Below, piece by piece: positions 21,938-33,183 of a stretch of DNA of 64,000 bases. The notes beneath the pieces were generated by a model. That model was given only the letters and a program-made list of their open reading frames with translations, did no database searches and was not told the DNA's origin. Position 1 is the first letter of the stretch. The number at the start of each line of letters is the position of its first letter. Origin of the DNA: Ascidia mentula (taxonomy: Eukaryota > Chordata > Ascidiacea > Phlebobranchia > Ascidiidae); assembly GCA_947561715.1 (NCBI GenBank), contig OX387197.1, positions 5,027,001 to 5,091,000 on the forward strand. The letters are read 5' to 3'. A program made the translations under genes and the position numbers.

Positions 21938-22430
21938 TGTAACCGAAATTAGCTTGTCTCTAAACCGGCTAACGCCCAGGTTACTCTGCACTAACGGCCT
22001 ATCGCCAAGACCTAGAGTCACACGACCAAGGTGGTTAGTTTTGTAATAAAATGGAAACGCTAATAGGTATAAAAGAGTAAAATGGTAAAAGTACGGATAA
22101 AACAACGGTTGTTCTTTCACAAAATGGACATTCCACTGCACATATAGCGTTCACAACAATTACTTCTCGCCACAATAAAAACAGTGCTTTCTACTCGCCA
22201 CCACCAGAGAACTGCCTGGCTTTTCGCTTATTATTTCCACTGCCCCCGTTTGCCACGCAAGCGTGACTGCTCGGGCGTATAAAAACGAGTAAAATAGAAA
22301 TAATTACAAGTATATTATAAAAGGTGAGTTTAAGTAAACAAAGAAAAATATGCGAGTAAAAGTGAAGGTGAAGTGAAAATACAAAAATAAATAAAGCGTG
22401 TGAAAAACAAAACGAACAAAGACGATTACA
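21938..22430. mobile_element. solo LTR (493 bp) with TACG target duplication
   Basis: An insertion is visible by comparing the 3' flanks of copies 3 and 5. The uninterrupted site near 13285 (GAATACGTATTTCGC) is here split by 493 bp. The insert begins TGTAA and ends TTACA, the inverted termini of an LTR, and TACG flanks it on both sides (21934-21937 and 22431-22434). It contains TATAAAAG-like and AATAAA signals and no long reading frame. This is the product expected when the two LTRs of a retrotransposon recombine. The source family is not known; it does not obviously match the DNA upstream of the gag fragment. Confidence 0.85.
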
Positions 22431-22434
22431 TACG

Positions 22435-23137
22435 TACTTCGCAGTTGACAGCTTCCTCGGAAGTATTATTCTATTAGCTCCTTGGCGAGACATTAATGTC
22501 GGAATCTGGCTTATTACTGACTGTCGGAGTTGTGAAAGCAAATTGGGTGATTTAACAATGGTGGGTATGACGTATACGGCTCCTTCGAGTGGTGCACCAA
22601 ACACCAGTTCAGTCGTCAAAGTTTATAAATCTTCTTTGGGAGTTGTTCTTATGCTCAGAAGCCTCTCCAGTACAATGCCTGTGGAATCGTTTCGTGGTTG
22701 GGAGCAGTTTGATACCGAGGAGCTAGTTAAAAACTGACCAGAGTTCGGACGTAAAAGAGGTTCTCGATTCGTCGTCAAATCGGTAAGAATGCAAAGGCAG
22801 TCAGTCTAAGCGTCAATAAAAACTATGTTGCAGGTCAAAGCTGTTGGATCCAACATGGGTATGGCTTCTCTCCACCATTCATGGCGTTGTACTTGGTAAG
22901 AAAGAGCGATGGTAAGAAAGACACTGTGGTGCCCAATTTCCTGCAAGTTTTTACATACCACATATAACGTTGCGTAATGAGCTTTTAAATAATGTTATGC
23001 AGTGTATGTTTACCCCTGTCGGTACTGCAGATAGCGTTACTGCAGTGGAGATTATGTGAGCTGCAGACTGTTTCGACCTTTCAGATGTAGTTTGGTGTGG
23101 GAGACTTTTCTGGTTTACTTTGCCGACCAAATTACAA
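22435..23137. other. rest of the copy-5 flank, no gene
   Basis: This continues the similarity to 13286-13505 (TTCGCAG...CTTCCTCGG, GAGTTCGG), then becomes unique sequence. Short open frames show no family resemblance. Confidence 0.5.
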
Positions 23138-23672
23138 TATTATCCCTATATTAACCACTAAACCCAATGATAACTAACTCCTCATAATCCCCTATTAACT
23201 AAACCACCCATAATCCTCTATTAACTAACCACCCATAATCCCCTATTAACTAACCACCCATAATCCCATATTAACTAACCACCCATAATCCCCTATTAAC
23301 TAAACCACCCATAATCCCCTATTAACTAAACCACCCATAATCCCCTATTAACTAAACCACCCATAATCCTCAATTAACTAAACCACCCATAATCCCCTAT
23401 TAACTAACCACCCATAATCCCATATTAACTAACCACCCATAATCCCCTATTAACTAAACCACCCATAATCCCCTATTAACTAAACCACCCATAATCCCCT
23501 ATTAACTAAACCACCCATAATCCCCTATTAACTAAACCACCTATAATCCCCTATTTACTAACCACCCATAATCCCCTATTAACTAAACCACCCATAATCC
23601 CCTATTAACTAAACCACCTATAATCCCCTATTTACTAACCACCCATAATCCCATATTAACTAACTATACAAT
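23138..23672. repeat. minisatellite, about 20 units of 25-27 bp
   Basis: Tandem units of the form CCCATAATCCCCTATTAACT plus AAACCA or AACCA. Units differ by an A insertion (AAACCA/AACCA) and by CCCCT/CCATA/CCTCT variants. Higher-order repeats of several units are visible, as the variant order recurs. There are no unique spacers, so this is a tandem array and not CRISPR. Confidence 0.95.
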
Positions 23673-24313
23673 TCGCATAATACACTAACCTCTCTTTTTT
23701 ATCAAACTAACCACTAATCCACAAGCACTTGTTGGAAGACCTTATGGCCATGATATAAATAGCCCCGGGGGTTGCTTAGATTGCCTAGCACTTTGTTGCC
23801 ATTACATAGAGAAAGTTGTGGCTCACACAAAAATGCAAATGATCGGATAACAATGCACTTGGGTGAGGTTTGTGATATGCGTGATATTTTGGTGCTTGAA
23901 AGACCTGCCGGCAACTGCGCACAGTGCAATCTTTATAGCTCAGCATCATCGGCAACCGAGCAAATTGTTGAAGAATCAGGAAAGGCCGCCCACACACAAA
24001 ATCGTTAAATAAAGTTGACCCACGCATAGTGCGTTGTGTTGGACAGAATTACTGAACGCAGGTTGCTGTGAATCAGCAGATGTTGTCACATGCCGAGTGA
24101 TAGTAAGACAAGTTAACAATGAAAACATATGTACCGCCGGAATGAAATACTCATTTTCCTTCAATATTTCAGCCAGGATCTATTGCTTTCTGAAAAAAGT
24201 TTGTTGATGTTACGCTTGGTTGATATGGCCGTCGAAGCGTGAAGTATCAATTTCGCAGCTTTCGTCTAACGAAACACAGGGAGTGAACAACTACGTATTG
24301 TGTTCTGAATGCC
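23673..24313. other. intergenic, probable 5' region of the TPR gene
   Basis: No gene recognised. Several short open frames overlap on both strands without similarity to known families. The promoter of the downstream TPR gene should lie here. Confidence 0.4.
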
Positions 24314-27300
24314 ATGGAAGGTCGAATGGAGGTTGTTGTAGATTCTAATACTGTGGACGACCTGGAAGACCGTGCTACGGCATCTTCTAGTGTTGGTGAG
24401 AAAATCCTACTTTACCACAGTTCCTACTGTTGGTCAGTCTGTAGTCTATACCTACAGTACTTACTGGTGCACTGTCATTTACAGCACCTGAGGAGGCGAG
24501 TTCAAGCGCGCTAAAGCGTGTACAAATATAAATGTTTAACAGTCAGTCTCTTTTCGAAACAGTAAACCATCAAGAACTATACTTAATGCATGAAATTTAA
24601 TTGTTAGAATATTCGTGACGTTGTAGCTGCTAAAAATGCTAGAAGCTGGTCCTGTAAATGTTACAACGGGTCGGTTTACGCAATGCCTGCGCGGTAAAGT
24701 TTGCTAGGTATCATTGCGTTGTAAACATAGTTGCCTTCGATAAGATACGGTGACGCTTAAAAACTAAGCACCTACACTTCATGTGCTCACTTGAAATTGC
24801 TGTTTCTTTTTTGCAGATAAACAAAACGCCACGATGCCACCATGTGTGGAAGAGGTGGGTTTAGGTAGTGCACTAAGGGAAAAGTGTCGGAAAAACGGCA
24901 GAGAAATAAATTTCGTCGAAACTGCTGGTATCCTGCACGAACTCGGTCTTCTTTACAAACGTCGGAGTCCGGACAAACTAAGTCTTCTGCAGAGTGCGGT
25001 TCTGCTTGTTGGAGCGTACAAGCGTAATCCTGAAAACAAGGAGGCCGTAAAGAAAGATTTGAGGCAACTTTGCGACGATGTGACGTCACTGGCCAAAGCC
25101 AAATACCGAAACGTTGATTTAGTTACGGCTGCAGATAATTTCTACCTCCAGGTGGACATCTACCGCCGTGCTGTACAACGGAAATTGGATTTGGTGAAAT
25201 CAGAATGCGGCACTGATATTGATGGCAAATTCACGCAATTCGCAATGGAAGCCCAACTGGAATCCACGGACGGTTATTTAGGAATAATGAAGGCTGTTGG
25301 CGAGTTTTGTGTGAATGACGTCATGGGAAAGCCCCCTTGTCAGTTCAGTCACGTTGGTTTTGGTTCGTTGGCGCGGAACGAGGCCACAACTCATTCCGAT
25401 TTCGAGAGCATGATTTTGTTGGAGGAAGGTGTCCAAACGAGAGGTGACTACCAAGAGGTTTTAGAGTATTTCGGATGGTATTCCGTCATCTTTCAGCTAA
25501 TTCTGATCATGTTTGGTGAAATGATCATTCCCTTTGCCGCCATTCCGTCTCTTAACGATCCCCACTCAAAGGAAAACAATTGGTTTTACGATTCGTTTGC
25601 AAAATGCGGAATATGTCCGGATGGATTTGCCCCTCAAGCAAGCAAAAATCCAATTAGCGACGGGAAGGATTTTAAACTAATTAAACCAGTAAGTGGCATA
25701 CTGCAGTACCTCACGGAATACCCCGCAGACAAAAAACAGTACTTGGGCGATCTACTAACCAGGACATGCCATGTGTTAGGTGACGTAGATGTGTACAAAT
25801 GTTACGTCACCCAGTTGAGGAAAAATCAGGAAATCCAGAGAAAGACTTTGCGGTTTGCGATGTGGGCACAAAGTGAAGTGGAGGAAAGCTTTAAAAAGTT
25901 TAGTCCACAGAGCAGTTTCATTCAGTTTGAGCATAGTAACAAGTTTGATGTGAAACGTTTCATTTACCGAAGCGTTTCTATGTTGATGATGGTCGTGGGT
26001 AGAGTTTACGGCATTGAGGAAAGCTCAAGTTACGACATCGTAACCAAACTGCATCAACAAGGAAGAATTTCAGAACATTCTGCACGTTCACTGCATTTGA
26101 CTGTGGCTGTGGCTTGTTTTTACAGACTGCAAGCGTACGGAAAATATGGTGGTCAAGACGATATGCTATTTAGCAATAATTTCGATGACACAACAGTTCG
26201 TGGCGAACTGCTTGAAACCATAGGCGAGAAGCTGCTTGTGGAATTCTTTTGCACTGTTGGGTGCCTACAGAGTGTTCTGTATTTTTCCGTACACGCAGAT
26301 CTTAAACTAATCGACAGTTTGTTGCCGAGTATGAAAACATGGATTGAACCAAAGGTTTATCTCTTTCTGAGGCGTTTCAATAAAGCAATAGAAATATTAA
26401 AAACAACCGAAGTAACATCCGATTTTGATCACTGCGTTTTTAGAAAACAGTTCGGTGGGCCGAAGGAAGTTTTCAAAGCCACTCAACTCTCTCTTCTGGG
26501 AGCTTGCTTTTTCGCCCAACATGAATATCGTCTGTCGCTGAAATCGTTTAACGAGGCTCTGACGATCTTCTCGGAAAACCAAACCAAACATGTGGCGATT
26601 TGCTTAAACTCCATTGGTCAATGCTACTACAGACTTAAGCAGTTTGACAAGTGCTACCAAGCATTTGATCAAGTTCTTGCCCTGACGTCGAAAGACCGCA
26701 AACCCCCAACCTCACATCTGCGTTGCTTTACTTTCATATCTATTGCTATGTGTCTATCTCAACAGGGGAAGCACCTTGCTGCAGCAAAAGTCCTAAATAT
26801 AAATTTGGAACATCAGCTAGGATCGGATAGATCTGTTGCGCGGTTCCATTCTGTTCTTGGATTTTGCCTCTCCAACCTTGGTTTGCACGGCAAAGCCCTC
26901 CCACACTTCAAGGCACAGCTGGATGTGGTCTTGAAGTTGACCGATGACCAGCAAAGGGACTTAAAAGTCGCCAATGCTCACTCGCAGTTAGGTGAATGTT
27001 ATCTCCATCTGAGTGAGAATAAAAACGGATTGAAGCATTTTCAAATTGAGATGAAAATACGTGAGAGCAACGACGTAAAATCTATGCACGATATAGTAAT
27101 GTGTAAACTTAACATTGCTCACTGTTTATCATACGAGGGATCCAGAAACGAGGCGTTGGATATTCTACTTGTTTTAATGAAAAGTAGAGATTGTTGGAGA
27201 AAGCTTGCGGAAAGCAACAGTCATTTGGTATATCGCCTTGCAGCAAAGTGCCATTACGATATGAGGAACTTTTCCCAATCGTTAAATTGGAATTTAAAAC

Positions 27301-28247
27301 TTCTGAATCAATATGCGAAAACAAAGCGTACACACTCTAACATGGAACACAGCAGCTGCTTGTACAACGTGGCAAACTGTCAATTTAAGTTACATCAATA
27401 CAACATAGCTTCAAAAACATACTTAGAATTTCTTGTGCTTCAGCTGCAAGCCAGCAAGGACAGCTGCAAGCCAGCAACAAACGACGGCGCCGAGTTACAA
27501 AAATGCATAAACTCCATAAACTGCCTTCAGACGTGTTTTTTAAAAACAGGCCAGTTTTTAAAAAGCTTGAAGTGGTGCAAGGTCGAACTCGAGTACAGAC
27601 AGATCAAGTTGGGTCGCGATCAAGTGAGAATCGCAGAATGCCACAACCATATCGGGGCATGTTACTTCTCAATGGGTTTGCACGCGGCCGCTATTACCTC
27701 TTACCAGAAAGAAGAAACCGCTTGGAGAAGTACAGCAAGTGATACGAACTTTAAGGCTCACTCGGAGTGCCTCCACAACATAGGTTACGTTTTAAGCATC
27801 AGTGGAAACCAATTGGAAGCTGCAAGTTGGTACCGGAAGGAAGCGGAATTGCTGCGGGAATTTGGATCCACAGAAACGGGGAAAGAGAAAATGGCTTCGG
27901 CGTTTTACGAGGCTGGAACGTGCCTTCAAACATGCAAACATTTCCACAATGCTTTGGAACGTTTCGTAGAAGCACTGGAAGCTTTTGACTCATTGCTGCA
28001 TCGAGATAGAGTTTTGCTTGATATTGTGAATACTAAAAGCAGGATGGGTCAATGTTTCATTGCCTTAGGGATGTTCGAGGAAGGATTGGAAATGTTCCGT
28101 ACGTTTGACGATATTTATCGGCTTCAAGCCGAAAGCAGAAGACGTGCAATGCTGTGGCGATTAGATCTAACTGGCCGCTGTCTTTTTAGGATGCGTCGAT
28201 TCCAAGAAGCCTTTGGTGTGTTTAAAACGCTTATTGACATGTTGTAA
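24314..28247 (+). CDS. nucleotidyltransferase-like (GlnD/DUF294-type) + TPR repeat protein, paralogue A
   Basis: A two-exon gene. Exon 1 is 24314-24395 (ATG, phase 1 donor GTGAGA); exon 2 is 24817-28247 after the acceptor TTTTTTGCAG. The joined frame gives 1,170 aa. Residues near 207-224 carry FGSLARNEATTHSDFE, a GS...D-x-E pattern like the metal-binding site of polymerase-beta-type nucleotidyltransferases of the GlnD N-terminal class. The segments around it resemble that family too. The C-terminal half (from about residue 600) is a long run of TPR-like helix pairs (LNSIGQCYYRLKQFDKCYQA, HSQLGECYLHLSENKNGLKH, HNHIGACYFSMGLHAAA), suggesting a partner-binding scaffold. Biochemical activity is unproven. 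An intragenic tandem duplication of CAGCTGCAAGCCAGCAA lies near 27441-27477. Its inverted partner is at 41.5-45.0 kb. Confidence 0.88.
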
Positions 28248-29542
28248 ATTCTGCAGTGGAACTTCGGATATGCGATATATTTAAAATAAGAAACCCAAAG
28301 CTAAGGTCCTGAATTGTGAAAACGTTTCAAACACAAATTTGCTCATATTCAACGGTCCCGTTGAACGACTGGGACTGACACACCCTGACTTACAGCATCT
28401 TAGCATTGGATTTCTTATTTAAAGTCGTCTGTTTTTTGCATCTAGGTGGAATACTGTTGTTTATTCACCGCGTTAAAATCTCACACTGTTTGCAGAACGT
28501 GCGTTAAACAAAACACAAGTATATAAGCTGCCTACAGGGCCACTGTGCCAAAGAATCAGCAAGACCTCCACTTTGTGGTTACTATAGACACAATTGGTCG
28601 AAACAGTGGCCCTGTCTGCAGCTCACTATGAAAACATTATTGGCCATATTGCTTAAACAAATATATAAGTTCAACAAATTGTAATACGGCTGTTATTATA
28701 TCGTTTTTTTTTGAATAATTTTGTTTCCAGCGTATGACAATTAATCATGGAATAAATATTCGCGATTTTTCGCATTTGAACTTCGGGATTATTTCATTGT
28801 TGTTTGCCACACCACTACATTTGGGCGGGCAAAGAACTTGAGGGCGCATATTGGTATTTCTATGAAAATAAGTTTCGGTGGCGGGAAATGCCCACCATGT
28901 ACACCTCTGTCAAAATGAAAAGAGAACGTCACAGAGTAAACAGAGTAAATTTTTCGGTTGAATGAGCGTACATGCATGTGTTGTGTTTCGTCGGTATTGC
29001 ATGGGAAGAATTGGTGACGTAATAATATCCCGGTCCTCATTGTTACCCGAAAACGAACGCCGTTCGATTTCAAAAGGTGCACAAAGTGCCAGGGAAATAC
29101 GAACAGCAGCAGAAGTGGGACTACTTACGTGGATATCCGAATCCAGCACACATTACGTGCAAATATAGTGCAAATGATAACCCGCACAACTTGTCCGACC
29201 TGTCCCATAGTCGTTTGTAGCATTCAATCAAATCATTCTAACGGTTATTTTTAGCGAAAATGATTAAGCTGTCAGTTCTCTTTCCTAATAGCTACCATCT
29301 ACTAGAACTCATATAGGCTGGTAAATATGCAATTACTGACAATCCGAACAACCCGAGTCCTAAAAAAAAGGTTTTAATATAACAGCACTTAACACAGCGT
29401 GGTTACTTGTGCTTTGCTTAAATTGTATCCCTGGTGTCTTAAACGTTTCGTCTTCAACAAATATTTGATCGTAAGCCGATTGTTCATGTGACACCGTGGC
29501 ACCAGAGGACAATTGACCACTACGTAATTTTGATGTGGGATT
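28248..29542. other. intergenic with a dispersed repeat relic
   Basis: 3' flank of the TPR gene. From about 28835 to 28985 the sequence is a diverged relative of a segment in every ligase spacer (for example 6025-6160): similar order of GGTATTT, GAAAATG, CTCTGTCA and a TTTTACGGTTGA-like stretch. It is therefore an interspersed repeat and not part of the ligase genes. No coding region is seen. Confidence 0.5.
28534..28615. repeat. small inverted repeat (13-bp arms, 82 bp overall)
   Basis: Arms ACAGGGCCACTGT (28534-28546) and ACAGTGGCCCTGT (28603-28615) are perfect reverse complements. They could be the ends of a tiny non-autonomous transposon or a simple hairpin. No target duplication is evident. 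Confidence 0.6.
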
Positions 29543-29593
29543 AGGACAAACTCTGAGGCTAAACGTCAGAGCCTATTAATACATTAACGAGGA
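29543..29593. repeat. direct repeat, left copy (partner at 31357-31408)
   Basis: About 50 bp containing CTCTGAGGCTAAACGTCAGA are found again 1.8 kb downstream with only one or two changes. The unit has an internal hairpin (CTCTGA...TCAGAG). The left copy ends just before the truncated discoidin exon. Confidence 0.8.
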
Positions 29594-29610
29594 GGAAACA
29601 AATAAAAAAG

Positions 29611-30115
29611 CAATGGATTCAGGTGGACTTGAATGAGACTCACTGCGTGTCAGGAGTCATCACTCAAGGAGATCCCAGAGGAGAAAAATTACATTACGTC
29701 ACGTCGTACAGAATCAACTACATGAGTCCTGTAGAATCAACTTGGAAGGAAGTGAGCAACTCGTGCGATCAACCCATAGTAAGTAGCAACGCATTTATCA
29801 TTATGTTAAAAAAATCTACGTTTTATAGAGCCGAGCTAATGACACATGAATTACCTTTGGCACACAAAAATGATTTTGATCGATAAAGTGTATTTTGTTA
29901 TACCAAGTCAATCATGCATCTGTAAACTACAAAACTATGCAAGAAAATGCTAAAAATATTTTATAACTATGCAGATCTTTTCTGGAAATGTGGATTACCA
30001 TAGTTTCAAGACCAACATGTTTCCTCATCCTGTTGCAGCTGTTAAACTTCGATTAATTGTCGAAACGAGTAATACATATCAAACTGCTCTCCGACACGAG
30101 TATCTTACATGCTAA
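29611..30115 (+). pseudogene. truncated copy of the F5/8C (discoidin) gene, last two exons
   Basis: Two exons match the last two exons of the gene at 33.2-35.3 kb. The first is about 29611-29778 (WIQVDLNETHCVSGVITQGD..., donor GTAAGT). The second is 29975-30115 (IFSGNVDYHSFKTNMFPHP...HEYLTC, stop TAA). They form the C-terminal two thirds of an F5/8 type C domain. The reading frames are still open and the splice donor and acceptor persist. However, the 5' exons, signal peptide and the acceptor of the first exon are missing; the homology starts abruptly about 18 bp after the left direct repeat. It is a partial duplicate, unless an unseen upstream exon is used. Confidence 0.75.
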
Positions 30116-30512
30116 ATCAATTTTGTTACACCGCTCTTATTATAGCACAGGGCAGTTGCTGCAAGGGCCTCCAAACTCTTTTTAACCATGGCCGAAATAT
30201 TTCTGCAAGCAGGGTTGGAAAGTGCTATGACCGGCAAGCGATATTGAACGTGTTTTGAACTGATACTTATCCTATGTCTTGAATTGTGAACATTGTGTTT
30301 GCTGGCTTTGAGTGTTTTCTCTTTGCACTGCGACAGACGTCGTTCAATTTTTATTGTAAACATGCTTAATGGTTATTTTAATGCGCTTTTGCTGAATCGC
30401 CGTTAAACATAGCGAAAATTTTAATAAAATAATTCATTTTGCAAATAAAAGCTCATATTAGACTAAAAAAAATGTAAGTAAAAACTTTTCATTTCATCTT
30501 CCTTTTGTCCTC

Positions 30513-30622
30513 GTTTTTTTTGTCCACACTGGGATTGGAACCCAGAATGTCCTGGTCACGAATCAGGTTGTCTTCCTGGCATATGAGTCGGGCGCTTGAC
30601 CAATGTTGCCAATCACCCGTCC
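30513..30622 (-). mobile_element. tRNA-derived SINE, copy 1
   Basis: On the minus strand the sequence reads GTGATTGGCAACATTGGTCAAG (A-box-like), then about 50 bp, then GGGTTCCAATCCCAG (B box), then a short A-rich tail (the run of T at 30513-30521 on the plus strand). A second copy at 37252-37372 is about 80% similar. The tail and the dispersed copies mark a SINE and not a working tRNA gene. Confidence 0.75.
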
Positions 30623-33183
30623 GTTACGTAAAACAAGATTAAAACAACCAAACATATACAAACACCAGCTGATGGCGGTTTTCCAACAGTATATAAATGC
30701 GTTCACGCAACCGACCGCTTGTGTTGCAATGCGTTTACCATTCTTATTGCGCTTGTAGCATCCAGAGTTGATCCAACTAGAATATGAATGTCTCTACATA
30801 AGGAAGGACGTTTCGTATGCTTTTGTCACCATTTCTTTCCATTTGTTGCTCAAAGCGTACTTTCATTGAAGTCCCTACAAAAATGCATGACCATGTTGTA
30901 CACAGGCGTAAAGAAGGTTTTGTATGTTTTGTTTCTTTAACTACTGTTACACTTCTTGAAACAACGCTTTCCTAGGCCCTCAGGACGCTGCGTTAATGGC
31001 TAACCACAAGCCTGTTCCCGTACTACGGTTTACCACTTGATTTTCTTGCATAAATCCGCTATCGCTGCGATACGAAATGAACGTGTGGTGACCGTGCAGT
31101 GCGTTCAATTACATAAATTAATATAAAAATTAACATAAACATTAAATCAAGCAGGTGAATGGTGAAGTAATTGAGGTGAGAGAAGTGGAGTAAACGAATG
31201 TAAACGTGAAAGCTTGGAAAAGGAAAAGGTCAAATAGGTGGTCGCAAGTTCTTTCGCAGCTACTGAAAACAAAGTTTTTCGTTCCATGACTTCGATTCCA
31301 GGTCGTTGCAAGACCAGAGTTCATTTGGCCATACCATGTAAGTTTAAAGTGAAATGAGGACCAACTCTGAGGCTAAACGTCAGAGCCTATTAATACATTA
31401 ACGAGGAGTTTGTCCGGATGCGAACACACAATACGTGTTACTGAATACTGGGTATTGCTGACACATGATCAATTTCGGGCTTTAGTCAAACGTATAAAGT
31501 AGAAATGATGACTGTGTTGTTGTTATAGTGATATTTTGCACCTTGAACCCTTAGTAAGTTATACCTGTGGATATTTACATACGCACAATGTTCTCCTCAA
31601 ACATAATCTAAACCTTTATTACTTATTCTCATTTGATTTTATAACGCAATTAGTTCAAGCAAATTCAGACAAATTGCTGTAAAAGTTTTGGGGTTGTATC
31701 GCTTAATTTAGTAACTAATGATCCCGCCAAACTCCTTGAGGTAGAACGACATGGGGAAGTGACGTGGAATGTATCACATTACAGAGTAAATGAATGCAAT
31801 TTACATTTACATTTTTATTTAAAAAATTGAGGTTGATTTTTACGAGGAGAACGCCAGGTTAAAACCAATGTTTGCGCTGCTGTATCCGCGCAATTAAAAC
31901 ACATGATGATGAGAAATGATTGGACTGCAATGTAATTAACTGCAATAGAATCCATACAGATCGTCTGGGTTCAACTGTGAGAGGTGCAGTGTTTTCTGGA
32001 AAATATTCAGTAACAACGCAGGTAGTCTTGTTGGGCAAAATGTGTAAACCCGAATGATACAGAACATGCTGGCGCTTTATTTCTGCTGTTAATCAGGTAC
32101 GTAACAAATCACATGCAGTCAGCGCCTGGCTGGTTAGCTGTCAATATCATTCGGATATATCTGGACGTCACATTTGTGTATGCCTTTAGTACACATCAGG
32201 GTTTTAGTCATGTTAGTTTGGAAACTTAAAATCGAAAAAGTAAATTTATTTTAAATTTGTGCGTCCAAGTTTATAAACCACCTGCCGTTAGTCATAATAC
32301 AGTTATTGTTGGTTGAGGATGTAGTCAGGTATTATTCGATGGCAAATAAACATTTTCACCAACGGTCACCAACACGGCCATATTTTTGACTTTCATACAG
32401 TCCAGTGGTTGAGAAACTTTGGACATCATAACAATGTTTGAAGTTCAGAGAGGTGATACGGCCTCATTATGCTTGTAAATATATGTAATGGATATGAAGA
32501 TTAGGTTAAAATCTGAATTGAAATCTCTGCGCCAATATCATAAAAAAATAAATGATGACGTCATTGCACGTCACCTAATTCCGTTTTCTTTAGAATCGCT
32601 GTTGTTCTGGCTACAGTTGACATGATCGCATCTAGTTGCGGGTACAGATAATTTTCATCAAATAAAAAGTTTCATGTTCTCTTTATTATCAGCAATCATA
32701 TCTGGCAATGAAAATGCCATTTATGAAATGGACCATGAACTATCTAGAATGGAAGCATGGCATAATGCTGTGCATTTACAGTAGTTGACAATGATAATGT
32801 TTTAACTTCTCGAAATCCACCAAACCAGCAACACTTTTTTGGTGTGACACGAGCAAAACTTCAATTTCAAATATTACTATTACAACTTTAATCAAATAGA
32901 TAAGAACTGATGATGCTTAATAAAGCGAAACATGTTTTATAAAACTAGAAGAGTTGACACAAAGTTGTAATAGTAATATTTACAGCGGTTACTATAAGGT
33001 TGTCAGGTTGGAAAATGTGAATCTGTCAGAGAAGATCAGTTATGCATGAAGTTATACTTTTTTGTCAATGACACGATAATATTTGTGCGAAAGGTAAAGT
33101 AAAATTGAAATAAAGATAATATGGCTTAGATTTTCGAAAGTTAATGAAATATTTATTGATTAAATATCAGTTAAAAATTAGCA
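30623..33183. other. intergenic with the right direct repeat and a decayed LCCL-like relic
   Basis: Contains the right copy of the 50-bp direct repeat (31357-31408). At about 31785-31835 a stretch matches the end of exon 2 and the start of intron 2 of the LCCL gene (AGTAAATG, then TGCAATTTACATTT, then TTATTTAAAAAA). It looks like a degraded piece of another gene copy. No intact gene is seen. Confidence 0.45.
31357..31408. repeat. direct repeat, right copy (partner at 29543-29593)
   Basis: Same 50-bp unit as at 29543-29593, same orientation. Together the two copies bracket the truncated discoidin exons and the first SINE. Confidence 0.8.

Noticed and set aside
23138-23672. Possible CRISPR array
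   Set aside because: Units abut with no unique spacers, and the DNA is eukaryotic; it is a minisatellite.
30513-30622. Functional tRNA gene on the minus strand
   Set aside because: The middle is too long and unpaired, the copy at 37252 differs by point changes throughout, and both have A tails.
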